Of a DNA stretch of 64,000 nt, positions 43,647-52,630 are shown piece by piece. A model generated the notes under the pieces. The model saw only the letters and a list, made by a program, of their open reading frames with translations, was not told the origin of the DNA and made no database searches. A program made the position numbers and the translations under genes. Position 1 is the first letter of the stretch. Each line of letters begins with the position of its first letter. The stretch is from Alloalcanivorax xiamenensis (GTDB taxonomy: Bacteria; Pseudomonadota; Gammaproteobacteria; Pseudomonadales; Alcanivoracaceae), in the NCBI RefSeq assembly GCF_009846745.1, contig NZ_AQPF01000008.1:88715-152714 (forward strand). Direction: 5' to 3'.

Positions 43647-44333
43647 ATGACCAATACGGCTACAACCGTCAGTGAGTCGCTCGATTCCCGGCGTTCGGTC
43701 CGTGCCTTCCAGGACCGGCCGGTGGACGGTGCGCTGCTGCGCACCGTGCTTGAGAAAGCCAGCCGGGCACCATCTGGCGGCAATCTCCAGCCCTGGCATC
43801 TTTATGTGATCGGCGGTGAGCGCATGGCGGCGCTCAAAGCAGTAATGCGCCAACGCCTGGAGCAGGCCCCCGGCGGAGAAGACCGTGAATACGACGTTTA
43901 TCCTCCCAATCTGATTGCCCCCTACCGGGACCGGCGTTTTCAGGTCGGCGAGGACATGTATGGCCTGCTTGGCATTCCCCGCGAGGACAAGGCGGCACGG
44001 TTACGCTGGTTCGCCAACAACTTCCAGTTCTTCGGAGCGCCGGTGGCGCTGTTCTGCTACGTGCACCGCAGCATGGGTCCGCCGCAATGGTCGGACCTGG
44101 GCATGTACCTGCAATCTGTGATGCTGCTGCTGCGCGAAGCGGGTCTCGACAGTTGCCCGCAGGAGTGCTGGTCGCGCTATCCGCAAACGCTGGGGACGTT
44201 TTTCCAGGCCCCGGACGAGTGGATGCTGTTCACCGGCATGGCCATCGGTTACCGGGATGAGAGCGCCGACGTGAACCGGCTTCGCACCCAGCGGGCACGA
44301 TTGGATGACATCGCGGAATTCCACGGCCTCTGA
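43647..44333 (+). CDS. Nitroreductase family protein
   Basis: A 228-residue FMN oxidoreductase: DSRRSVRAFQDRPV, SRAPSGGNLQPWHLYVI and the C-terminal GMAIGYRDESADVN are the standard landmarks. Members reduce nitro groups, quinones or flavins; the exact role is unclear. GGAG lies about 10 bases before ATG 43647. It has its own 274-bp upstream region with an inverted repeat and is 98 bp from the next operon. Confidence 0.88.
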   Translation: MTNTATTVSESLDSRRSVRAFQDRPVDGALLRTVLEKASRAPSGGNLQPWHLYVIGGERMAALKAVMRQRLEQAPGGEDREYDVYPPNLIAPYRDRRFQVGEDMYGLLGIPREDKAARLRWFANNFQFFGAPVALFCYVHRSMGPPQWSDLGMYLQSVMLLLREAGLDSCPQECWSRYPQTLGTFFQAPDEWMLFTGMAIGYRDESADVNRLRTQRARLDDIAEFHGL

Positions 44334-44431
44334 CTATCCCGGCGTAACCGGCGGGCCAGGGTCCGGGCCTGGCCCCGGAGCCGACCAATCACTGATATAA
44401 CAAACTGATACCGTGATCATAAGGACACCGA

Positions 44432-45670
44432 ATGTATTCCTTCAGCGACACCTCTCTACAACTCCAGGATCGGCTCGTTCGCTTCATGGACGATTATATC
44501 TATCCCAACGAACGGGCCCACGCCGAACAACTGGATCACGCCGACAACCGGTTTGCCCCGCTCCCCCTGATAGATCAATTAAAGGACAAGGCCAAGCAGG
44601 CCGGGCTATGGAATTTGTTCGTTACCCCGGAATTGAGCCACTTCGCCGACCACCCCGGACTGAGTCATTTTGATTACGCGCCTTTGGCTGAAATCATGGG
44701 CCGTGTGCTGTGGTCACCGGAGGTATTCAATTGCAATGCCCCGGATACCGGGAACATGGAAGTGTTGATGAAGTACGGCAACGCCGACCAGCAGGCAACA
44801 TGGCTGACACCGCTGCTGAACGGCGACATTCGTTCCTGCTACTGCATGACCGAACCCGACACGGCGTGCTCGGATGCCACCAACGTACAGCTGCAAATCC
44901 GGCGTGACGGCGACGAATGGGTGCTCAATGGCCGCAAGTGGTTCATCACCAACGCCTTCCATGAACGCAGCAAGATTCTTATCGTCATGGGCAAATCCGA
45001 TCCCGACAACCCGAACCGGCACCAACAGCAAAGCCAGGTGCTGGTGCCCAAAGAAACGCCCGGCGTGGAGCTGGTCCGTCCGCTCAGCACCCTGGGCTAC
45101 GACGACGCGCCTCTCGGCCACGCCGAGGTTCATTTCAATAATGTTCGCGTACCGCTGGGCAATATGTTGCTCGGTGAAGGACGCGGTTTCGAAATTGCCC
45201 AGGGGCGTCTGGGACCGGGCCGCATCCACCATTGCATGCGCCTGATCGGTGTCGCTCAGCGTTCTTTGGAACTGGCTTGTCAGCGTGCGGAGTCCCGTGC
45301 CACCTTCGGCCGTCCGCTCAGCCAGCATCAGTCCGTGCGCGAGGATATCGCCCGTTGTTTTTCGGAAATCGAGATGGCGCGTTTGCTCCTCCTGAAAACC
45401 TGTCGGCAGATGGATCAGCATGGTACTCAGGGAGCGCTGGATCTGATCGCCGCCAGCAAGACCACCGTGCCCCGGCTGGTGCAGAACATCATCGACCGCT
45501 GTATGCAAATCCACGGTGCCGGTGGCCTTACCGCCGATTACTGCATGGCGGAAGGCTTCAACTACGCGCGCTGGTGCCGGCTCGCCGACGGTCCCGACCA
45601 GGTTCACGAAATGACCCTGGGCAAAACCATCATCCGCCGTTACGCCGATCAGAACGGAGCGGCCTCATGA
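44432..45670 (+). CDS. Acyl-CoA dehydrogenase, LvaC/ACAD11-like
   Basis: A 412-residue flavoprotein. Family landmarks: DTGNMEVLMKYG, SCYCMTEPDTACSDATN, VLNGRKWFITNA, GAGGLTADYCMAEGFNYAR. The CxMTEP block and length match the ACAD10/11 and LvaC group rather than short-chain dehydrogenases. These act in 4-hydroxyacid degradation together with a kinase. It overlaps the SDR by four bases. No RBS stronger than ATAAGGAC. Confidence 0.87.
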   Translation: MYSFSDTSLQLQDRLVRFMDDYIYPNERAHAEQLDHADNRFAPLPLIDQLKDKAKQAGLWNLFVTPELSHFADHPGLSHFDYAPLAEIMGRVLWSPEVFNCNAPDTGNMEVLMKYGNADQQATWLTPLLNGDIRSCYCMTEPDTACSDATNVQLQIRRDGDEWVLNGRKWFITNAFHERSKILIVMGKSDPDNPNRHQQQSQVLVPKETPGVELVRPLSTLGYDDAPLGHAEVHFNNVRVPLGNMLLGEGRGFEIAQGRLGPGRIHHCMRLIGVAQRSLELACQRAESRATFGRPLSQHQSVREDIARCFSEIEMARLLLLKTCRQMDQHGTQGALDLIAASKTTVPRLVQNIIDRCMQIHGAGGLTADYCMAEGFNYARWCRLADGPDQVHEMTLGKTIIRRYADQNGAAS

Positions 45671-46443
45671 GCCCCGTTGCCGATCGCTTGTCACTGAAAG
45701 GCAAGACCGCGTTGGTCACCGGCGCCTCCAGCGGTCTTGGCGCGCACTTTGCCCGGGTGCTGGCTCTGGCCGGCGCCCGCGTGGCCGTGGCCGCCCGGCG
45801 TACCAGCGCCCTGGAGCGACTGGTCAGAGAAATTGGCGATAATAACGGCGAAGCTTATGCCGTCGCCATGGACGTTACCGATCCGGCCAGCGTCACCGAC
45901 GCCATTGATGGTATCGAAGCACATTGGGGAGCGGTGGATATTCTGATCAACAATGCCGGTGTGGCCGATCCCGGGCGCTTCCTCAAGATCGACCAGCCCC
46001 GTTGGGACTTTGTCATCGAAACCAATTTGAACGGCGTCTGGCGCGTGGCCCATGAAATAAGCCGGCGGCTGGTATCCCGATCCCTGCCCGGCGCCATCGT
46101 CAATGTGGCATCCATTCTCGGCCTCCGGGTCGGTATCGGACAAAGCAGCTACAGCGCGTCCAAAGCCGCGGTGATCCAACTGACCCGGGCCATGGCACTG
46201 GAACTGGCGGAACAGGGCATCCGCGTCAACGCCCTGTGTCCCGGTTATTTCGAAACCGAGATGAACCAGGATTATTTCGCCACCGAGCAAGGCAAGCGGT
46301 ATATCGGGCACACCCCCGCCGGCCGGCTCGGCCAGGTATCGGAACTGGACGCGCCATTGTTGCTGCTGTGCAGCGACGCCGGCAGTTTTGTCAACGGCGT
46401 GGCATTAGCGGTCGACGGCGGCCATCTGCTCAAATCGCTGTGA
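45667..46443 (+). CDS. Short-chain dehydrogenase/reductase (LvaD-like position)
   Basis: A 258-residue SDR: TGASSGLG (18-25), NNAG, Ser149 and Tyr162-Lys166 (SYSASK). ATG 45667 overlaps the acyl-CoA dehydrogenase stop (ATGA). In the P. putida levulinate operon an SDR (LvaD) reduces the 4-keto acyl-CoA; operon position suggests the same or a 3-hydroxyacyl dehydrogenase step here. Substrate inferred. Confidence 0.9.
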   Translation: MSPVADRLSLKGKTALVTGASSGLGAHFARVLALAGARVAVAARRTSALERLVREIGDNNGEAYAVAMDVTDPASVTDAIDGIEAHWGAVDILINNAGVADPGRFLKIDQPRWDFVIETNLNGVWRVAHEISRRLVSRSLPGAIVNVASILGLRVGIGQSSYSASKAAVIQLTRAMALELAEQGIRVNALCPGYFETEMNQDYFATEQGKRYIGHTPAGRLGQVSELDAPLLLLCSDAGSFVNGVALAVDGGHLLKSL

Positions 46444-46456
46444 TCCGGGAGGCGGC

Positions 46457-47551
46457 ATGTCCAATACGATTCACACTGTTACAGAAGCGCACTTTCACGA
46501 TGCGCGCAATCAGTACCCTCAGGACTGGCGGCGATTGGCAAATTATCTCCACGGCCAGGGACTGGACTTCGATAGCGATATCCCGCCCCGCCAATTCGCC
46601 ACCGGTTTCGGCAACCTCAATTATCTGATTCGCCTTGATCAGCAATGGGCGGTGCTTCGCCGCCCGCCCCCGGGACCAATACCGCCTGGCGCCAATGACA
46701 TGGCCCGTGAAAGTCTGATCCTGTCCCGGCTTCCAAAGGCTTACCCGCTGGCACCACGGGCCTTACATTACTGTGAGGACAGCGAGGTGCTGGGCGCCCG
46801 GTTCTTCATCATGGAATACCGGCCCGGCCTCAGCATCGGCGGGCAGATCCCGGAAACGATCCGGCAAAACTGGCGCGGCGAGGTCCCGCTGGGATCGCAT
46901 CTGGGCACCCTGTTGATTCGCCTTTTGGCGGACCTGCATGCCGTTCCTCCCGAGCGTGTTGGTCTGGACCAGTTGGGCAAACCGGACGGTTTCATTCAGC
47001 GCACCCTGACCGGCTGGGTCGAGCGGGCCCGGTTGGCCTGGAGCAACCACCCGCCGGCGGATCTGATCCGGCTGATTGAATGGCTGCAACAGCGGATACC
47101 CGCGGATCAAGGTCATTGTTTTATCCACAATGATTTCAAACTCGACAACGTGCTGCTTCGTGAACACGACCTGTCACCAGTGGCGGTGATCGACTGGGAC
47201 ATGGGCACACGGGGCGCCCCGCTCTATGACCTGGGGGTGCTCCTCAGCTACTGGACCGAGCGCGACGACCCGCCCTGTATGCACGCCCTGAATCAAATGC
47301 CCACCGCCGGTGACGGCTTCCCCGGCCGCGAACAAGCCGCCACTCTCTACCAGAATCTGACCGGGACCACACTGACGTCCCTGACTTATTTCCGGGTACT
47401 GGCACTACTGCGCAGTGCCGTGGTGTTTCAGCAGATATGCCAGCGCAAAACTCTGAACGGAGAAGACAACGACTCCGGCGTTGAGTTCGGGCAACTCGCC
47501 CGGGAATTGTGTTCATTCGCCCTGGATGTTAGCCGGGGCAAGTATTTTTAA
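46457..47551 (+). CDS. ACAD10/11-type phosphotransferase (acyl-CoA hydroxyl kinase), LvaA-like
   Basis: A 364-residue aminoglycoside-phosphotransferase-fold kinase. The N-lobe has QFATGFGNLNYLIRL and WAVLRRPPPGPIPPGAND, a signature of the ACAD10/11 kinase group. The catalytic loop is FIHNDFKLDNVLL and the metal Asp lies in VIDWDMGTRG. LvaA of P. putida and mammalian ACAD10/11 kinase domains phosphorylate the 4-hydroxyl of 4-hydroxyacyl-CoA. Starts 13 bp after the SDR. Confidence 0.88.
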   Translation: MSNTIHTVTEAHFHDARNQYPQDWRRLANYLHGQGLDFDSDIPPRQFATGFGNLNYLIRLDQQWAVLRRPPPGPIPPGANDMARESLILSRLPKAYPLAPRALHYCEDSEVLGARFFIMEYRPGLSIGGQIPETIRQNWRGEVPLGSHLGTLLIRLLADLHAVPPERVGLDQLGKPDGFIQRTLTGWVERARLAWSNHPPADLIRLIEWLQQRIPADQGHCFIHNDFKLDNVLLREHDLSPVAVIDWDMGTRGAPLYDLGVLLSYWTERDDPPCMHALNQMPTAGDGFPGREQAATLYQNLTGTTLTSLTYFRVLALLRSAVVFQQICQRKTLNGEDNDSGVEFGQLARELCSFALDVSRGKYF

Positions 47552-47569
47552 GTGAGAAGGAGCAGGCCG

Positions 47570-49168
47570 ATGCAACGCATGCCGATGAATAACTACGAAA
47601 AAACCCACTCCCAATTCGAATGGCAGCTTCCCGACCATTTCAACTTCGGCGGCGATGTGGTCGACTACTGGGCGCGTACGCCGGAAAAAACCGCACTGAT
47701 CTGGACCAATCAACACGGCCAGGAGCAGATCTACAGCTTCGCCGACATTAAACGTCTCACCAACCAGTTCGCCAATGTGCTTGCCTCCCACGGCATCAAA
47801 AAGGGCGACCGCGTTCTGGTGGTGCTGCCCCGGTTGCCCCATTGGCAGATCGCCATGGTCGGCTGTAACAAACTGGGCGCCATACCGATTCCTTGTGTCA
47901 CCATGCTCACCGAGAAAGACATCCGCTACCGCCGCGAGCATTCCGGCGCCATCGCCGCGATCACCACCGCGGAACACGCCGCCAAGTTCGGAGATCATTT
48001 CAAAGTCCGTATCAGTGTTGGCGAAGCAGAGGGCTGGCTTGATTTCGATCAGGCCGTGGCCGCCGCCGCCGAGGATTTTTCGCCCGTCCCGCTGCGCATG
48101 ACGGATCCCGCCATCCTGTTCTATACGTCCGGCTCCACCGGTATGCCAAAAGGGGTGTTGCACTCCAGTGCGGCCCTGTTCAGTTGGCGCGGATCAGCCT
48201 GGTACTGGCTGTCGCTCGACCAGGATGATTTGATGTGGTGTACCGCCGACACTGGCTGGAGCAAAGCCGGCACCAGCATTCTTTATGGTCCCTGGAGCTG
48301 CGGAAGCGCCGTCCTGTTCCACGATGGCCCTTTCGACCCGGAATCACGACTGGCACTGCTGGAGCGTTATCAGGTCAGCGTTTTCTGCGCGTCCGCCACC
48401 GAACTGCGCCGTCTTCTGCTCGAGGATATAACAAACCGGGACCTGAACCGGCTGCGCTTGACGGTCTCCGCCGGGGAGGCGGTAAACCCGGACATCGTGC
48501 ACGCCTGGCGTGACCGCACCGGCGCTCAGTTGCTGGATGGTTATGGCCAGACCGAGACCCTGATGACGGTATTGAATTATCCGTCCATGCCGGTCAGACC
48601 GGGTTCCATGGGGCGGCCTCTGCCCGGCGTGGAAGCGGCCATTCTTGGCGAACAGGACCGGTTACTGCCACCGGGCAAAATCGGCCGTCTGGCAATCAAG
48701 ACGCCCAACCCGCAAATCATGCTCGGCTACTATAAAGATGAGGAGCGAAGCGCCAGCAGTTATGTGGAGGCCAATGGAGAACGCTGGTTCATCACCGGTG
48801 ACAACGCACATATGGACGAAGACGGCTACATTTATTACGAGGGACGCGGTGACGATGTCATCAACTCCGCGGGTTACCGCATTGGTCCGGTGGAAGTGGA
48901 AAACGCTTTACTGGAACACCCGGCCATCCATGAATGCGCCGTCGCCGCCAGCCCTGATCCGGATCGTGGTGAAGTGGTGAAAGCCTTTATCATTCTGTCA
49001 CCAGGCTATCAGGCCAGCGACGAGTTGGCGCGGGAGATTCAAACTTTCGTCAAGGCACTCACCGCGCCTTATAAATACCCTCGCAAAATCGCCTTCGTGG
49101 AGGATCTGCCCAAGACCGCCACCGGCAAGATACAGCGCCGCCTGCTCAAACAAGCGGAATTTGCCTGA
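47570..49168 (+). CDS. AMP-forming acyl-CoA synthetase, medium-chain type
   Basis: A 532-residue ligase: LFYTSGSTGMPKGVLHSS, GQTETLMTVLNYPSM, FITGDNAHMDEDGYIYYEGR and the C-terminal KTATGKIQRRLL with catalytic Lys. Resembles ACSM-type butyrate/medium-chain synthetases and LvaE. GGAG precedes ATG 47570. It would activate the organic acid before the kinase and dehydrogenase act. Last gene of the 44.4-49.2 kb operon. Confidence 0.9.
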   Translation: MQRMPMNNYEKTHSQFEWQLPDHFNFGGDVVDYWARTPEKTALIWTNQHGQEQIYSFADIKRLTNQFANVLASHGIKKGDRVLVVLPRLPHWQIAMVGCNKLGAIPIPCVTMLTEKDIRYRREHSGAIAAITTAEHAAKFGDHFKVRISVGEAEGWLDFDQAVAAAAEDFSPVPLRMTDPAILFYTSGSTGMPKGVLHSSAALFSWRGSAWYWLSLDQDDLMWCTADTGWSKAGTSILYGPWSCGSAVLFHDGPFDPESRLALLERYQVSVFCASATELRRLLLEDITNRDLNRLRLTVSAGEAVNPDIVHAWRDRTGAQLLDGYGQTETLMTVLNYPSMPVRPGSMGRPLPGVEAAILGEQDRLLPPGKIGRLAIKTPNPQIMLGYYKDEERSASSYVEANGERWFITGDNAHMDEDGYIYYEGRGDDVINSAGYRIGPVEVENALLEHPAIHECAVAASPDPDRGEVVKAFIILSPGYQASDELAREIQTFVKALTAPYKYPRKIAFVEDLPKTATGKIQRRLLKQAEFA

Positions 49169-49175
49169 CCCGTTC

Positions 49176-49197
49176 CCCTCCCCGGCCCGGGGGAGGG
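49176..49197. terminator. Hairpin between convergent ligase and livF genes
   Basis: CCCTCCCC/GGGGAGGG arms with a six-base loop in the 47-bp convergent gap. No T run follows on either side, so termination strength is uncertain. Confidence 0.35.
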
Positions 49198-49215
49198 AGA
49201 ACAGGAGCCCTCTCT

Positions 49216-49920
49216 TCAACCGCCCAGATACAATTCCTTGAGTTCCGGCCGCTGACTGATTTCGGCGGAGTCGCCTTCCAATCCAATGCGGCCATTCTCC
49301 AACACATAGGAATAGTCGGATATCCTGATCGCCATATGGGCGTTCTGTTCCACCAGCAGAATAGCGGTGCCGGCCTTATTGATCCGCTTGAGAATCTCAA
49401 AAATCTCCATCACCAGCTTCGGCGCGATGCCCAGCGAAGGCTCGTCCAGCAGCAACAGCCTGGGCCTGCCCATCAATGAACGGCCAATGGCCAGCATTTG
49501 CTGTTCACCGCCGCTCAGCGTCGCCGCCTTTTGTTGCATACGCTCCTTCAGGCGCGGGAAATAGCCGAACACCGTCTCCATGTCTTCGTCGACATCCTTG
49601 TTGCCAATACGGCGGTAGGCGCCTACACGTAGATTTTCCTCCACGGTGAACTGCGGAAAAACCCGCCGCCCCTCGGGGCAATGAATGACGCCATTCTTGA
49701 CCAGGTCGCCGCAGGATCGTCCCTGCACGGATTCTCCGTTCAACCGCACGTCGCCGCTTTGCGGAGCACACAAGCCGGAAATCACCTTCAAGGTGCTCGA
49801 CTTGCCGGCGCCATTGGCGCCCAGTAATGAGACGATCCGCCCTTCAGGAACCTCCAGGGAAATACCCCGCAAGGCATGCACCCGCCCGTAGTACAGGCAG
49901 ACATCATCAAGCTTCAACAT
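49216..49920 (-). CDS. livF: Branched-chain amino acid-type ABC transporter ATPase LivF
   Basis: A 234-residue ATPase: Walker A GANGAGKSS (34-42), signature LSGGEQQMLAIGRSL, Walker B LLLLDEPSLGIAP, and the family C-terminal sequence. It overlaps livG by 14 bp. Paired with livG, livM and livH in a HAAT importer. Confidence 0.93.
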   Translation of the reverse strand: MLKLDDVCLYYGRVHALRGISLEVPEGRIVSLLGANGAGKSSTLKVISGLCAPQSGDVRLNGESVQGRSCGDLVKNGVIHCPEGRRVFPQFTVEENLRVGAYRRIGNKDVDEDMETVFGYFPRLKERMQQKAATLSGGEQQMLAIGRSLMGRPRLLLLDEPSLGIAPKLVMEIFEILKRINKAGTAILLVEQNAHMAIRISDYSYVLENGRIGLEGDSAEISQRPELKELYLGG

Positions 49921-50677
49921 CGTCCACCTCCCCCAGATAGGCCTCGATCACCGCCGGGTCGTTCTGGATCGCCGACGGGCTCCCTTCGGCGATCTTTTCA
50001 CCGAAATTCATTACCGTGATGCGATCGGATATGTCCATTACCAACGACATGTCATGCTCAATCAACAATACCGAGATCCCCATATCATCGCGCAGTTTTC
50101 GGATCAGCCGGGAAAGACCGCCGGTTTCGGAGGTGTTCATTCCCGCCACCGGCTCATCCAGCAGTATCAGCCGGGGCTCGACCATGACCGCCCGGCCGAT
50201 ATCCACCATCTTCTGGTACCCATACGGCAGGTTTTCAACACGTTCATTGGCGCAGTGAGACAGGCCGAACATCTCCAGCACGGCGTCCGCCTTTCGGCGG
50301 GCCTCCGCTTCCGTACGCCGGATAGAGGGCAGGTTGAAACAAATTTTCAGAAGATTGTGATTCAACCGGGAATGCAGGCCGGTGAGCAAGTTGTCCATGA
50401 CCGTCATTTTCGAGAACAGCTCCACGTTCTGAAAGCTGCGGGCAATACCCAGGCCAATAATCTGATGAGGGTTAAGCCGCCCCAGGTCGGTGCCTTCGAA
50501 GCTGATCGATCCGGACGCCGGCGTATAGAACCGGCTGATACAGTTGAACACCGTGGTCTTGCCGGCCCCGTTAGGCCCGATGATGGAATGGATGCTTCCC
50601 TTTTCCACCCGCAAGGACAGCTCGGACACGGCGGTAAGACCAGAGAAACGGACCGTCAGGCGATCGAAACTAAGCAT
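49907..50677 (-). CDS. livG: Branched-chain amino acid-type ABC transporter ATPase LivG
   Basis: A 256-residue ATPase: Walker A GPNGAGKTT (34-42), LivG-type signature LPYGYQKMVDIGRAV in place of LSGGQ, and LILLDEPVAGMN. GGAGG precedes ATG 50677, which overlaps the livM stop by eight bases. Confidence 0.93.
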   Translation of the reverse strand: MLSFDRLTVRFSGLTAVSELSLRVEKGSIHSIIGPNGAGKTTVFNCISRFYTPASGSISFEGTDLGRLNPHQIIGLGIARSFQNVELFSKMTVMDNLLTGLHSRLNHNLLKICFNLPSIRRTEAEARRKADAVLEMFGLSHCANERVENLPYGYQKMVDIGRAVMVEPRLILLDEPVAGMNTSETGGLSRLIRKLRDDMGISVLLIEHDMSLVMDISDRITVMNFGEKIAEGSPSAIQNDPAVIEAYLGEVDDVEA

Positions 50678-51665
50678 TGTCGGCCTCCTCGAAATCCTGC
50701 CCTGGTACCTTTTCCACAGGTGTCTCACCGGACGGACGCTGTTTCCTCCGCTGGAAGAACTCACCCAGTGAAACAAGCCCGGCCGGACGGAACAGAATCA
50801 CCAGCACCACGGCCAACCCGATGACCAAATTGGTGACACCGACGTAAGCATCGGAGAAGTGAGGAATCCCGGTAAACAGGACAGCGCCCAGAATGGCGCC
50901 CCATATCGACGCCAAACCACCTACCACGATCATCGCCAACAGGAAGAAGGAGGCCATGATGGTGAAGTCATTCGGGCTTATGTATTGAATCCAATAGGCA
51001 TACAGACCGCCGGCCAGGCCGGTGAAGAAGGCGCTGATCATGAACATGACGGTCTTGTAGCCGGCAACATTGATACCGGTGGCCGCGGCGGCGATTTCAC
51101 TGTCCCGGATCGCCAGGAATGCCCGCCCGAGCCGGCTGTTGGCGATATTCATCAGCACCCAGGTCACCAGGAAAGTCAGCATCAGAATGACATAAAAGAA
51201 CGTCAGGTCATCGGATGCCCATTCCGGGCGCATCAAAGGCAGGCCCGAATAGCCTCCCGTCACCGACTTCCAATTCAACGCAATTTCCGGAATGGACAAT
51301 CCAAACCCCAGCGTTGCCACCGCCAGAAAATGGCCTTTCAGACGGACCGCCGGCAGCCCGATCACCAGACTCACCAGCGCGGCAATGACGCCCGCCGACG
51401 GCAAGGCCAACCAGATCGGCAAGCCGAAAGTCGTTGACAGAACGCCAGTTGAATACGTCCCCATCATCAAGAAGCCGCCTTGACCTATGGACACTTGGCC
51501 GCCGTAACCGGTTAACAGGTTCAAGGACATGGCGGCAATGGCATAAATCGCCATGGTGACCACCAGTCCCATGAAGTACGAGGACTGACCGACCAGAAAT
51601 GGAAATGCCAGCAAAACCAGTACAAGCAGGGATACAAACCACCGCCGATCAAATACTTTTTTCAT
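50670..51665 (-). CDS. livM: ABC transporter permease LivM
   Basis: A 331-residue permease with about eight helices; LNLLTGYGGQVSIGQGGFLM and RDSEIAAAATGINVAGYK are the typical LivM blocks. ATG 51665 has AAGG seven bases ahead; a GTG at 51671 overlapping the livH stop is an alternative. Confidence 0.93.
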   Translation of the reverse strand: MKKVFDRRWFVSLLVLVLLAFPFLVGQSSYFMGLVVTMAIYAIAAMSLNLLTGYGGQVSIGQGGFLMMGTYSTGVLSTTFGLPIWLALPSAGVIAALVSLVIGLPAVRLKGHFLAVATLGFGLSIPEIALNWKSVTGGYSGLPLMRPEWASDDLTFFYVILMLTFLVTWVLMNIANSRLGRAFLAIRDSEIAAAATGINVAGYKTVMFMISAFFTGLAGGLYAYWIQYISPNDFTIMASFFLLAMIVVGGLASIWGAILGAVLFTGIPHFSDAYVGVTNLVIGLAVVLVILFRPAGLVSLGEFFQRRKQRPSGETPVEKVPGQDFEEADNA

Positions 51666-51667
51666 TG

Positions 51668-52537
51668 TCACACCTTCTTCATGGTCGGGGCGTCACCGAA
51701 GATACCCTGCGGGCGGATATAAAGAACCGCGACGATTAGTGCGAAGGTGCAAACCAGAGCCATTTCCGGCGCCCAGTAGTAACTCACCAGATTGCCGAAT
51801 ACGCCGATCATAAGTCCGCCGATCACCGCCCCGGGCAAGCTCATGAATCCGGCCAGCACGGCTGCCGCGAAGGCCATGATCAGCACATTGAACATCATCG
51901 ACACCCCGAGGAACGTGAAGGGCGCCGTCAACAGGCCGGCAATGCCGCCCAACACGGAACCCGCGGCCCAGGTCGCCAGAAATACGGCATTGACATTGAT
52001 ACCCATAAGCCGCGCCGCCACCAGATCCTGCGAAGAGGCTCTCATCGCCAGCCCCACCCGAGTGTAGCGAAACAGGACGAAGAGAATCATGGAGAGCAGG
52101 AAGGTGATCACCAACACAAAGATTTCGTTGGGCGTGATGAAGACACCGGCGATGGAGAAGGATTTACCTTCCACCGCCTTGGGGAAACTGGTGGGGGTGT
52201 GGCCCCAAATCAGTCCCGCCGCGCCATGTATGGCGAGAAACACACCCAGTGTCATCACCAGCTGATTAAGATGGGATGCCTGACTGACATGACGTATCAG
52301 CACCCAGAACACCGCGATGCCAAAAAACGCCGAGAACGCAATGGCGGCGAGAAACGCCCCATAGTAGGGTAATTCAAAGTTTGTCAGTAATGAGAACGCC
52401 ACGAACGAGCTGACCATGGCCATCTCGCCATGAGCAAAGTTGACCAGACCGGTGGTTCTGAAAATCAGCACCAGGCCAAGCGCCGCGAGCCCATAGACAC
52501 AGCCGAAGATCAGGCCGCTTACTACGATCTGTCCCAT
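51668..52537 (-). CDS. livH: ABC transporter permease LivH
   Basis: A 289-residue permease: FRTTGLVNFAHGEMAM and RASSQDLVAARLMGINVNAV are family motifs; eight hydrophobic segments are visible. It is two bases from livM. The substrate of this importer is probably an organic acid or amino acid linked to the convergent acyl-CoA operon or the alcohol dehydrogenase. Confidence 0.93.
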   Translation of the reverse strand: MGQIVVSGLIFGCVYGLAALGLVLIFRTTGLVNFAHGEMAMVSSFVAFSLLTNFELPYYGAFLAAIAFSAFFGIAVFWVLIRHVSQASHLNQLVMTLGVFLAIHGAAGLIWGHTPTSFPKAVEGKSFSIAGVFITPNEIFVLVITFLLSMILFVLFRYTRVGLAMRASSQDLVAARLMGINVNAVFLATWAAGSVLGGIAGLLTAPFTFLGVSMMFNVLIMAFAAAVLAGFMSLPGAVIGGLMIGVFGNLVSYYWAPEMALVCTFALIVAVLYIRPQGIFGDAPTMKKV

Positions 52538-52572
52538 GCGGACATACCTCCCGAGATGTTTTTCTTCTTAAT

Positions 52573-52608
52573 GCGGCCCCGCTATCAGCCGAGGCAGAGC
52601 GGGGCCGC
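52573..52608 (-). other. Intercistronic hairpin between binding-protein and livH genes
   Basis: Perfect 11-base arms GCGGCCCCGCT/AGCGGGGCCGC with a 14-base loop in the 93-bp gap. Not followed by T. This is probably an mRNA-stabilising stem at the 3' end of the binding-protein message, or an attenuator. Confidence 0.55.
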
Positions 52609-52630
52609 CTACTGCGAGCGACACTGTTCT

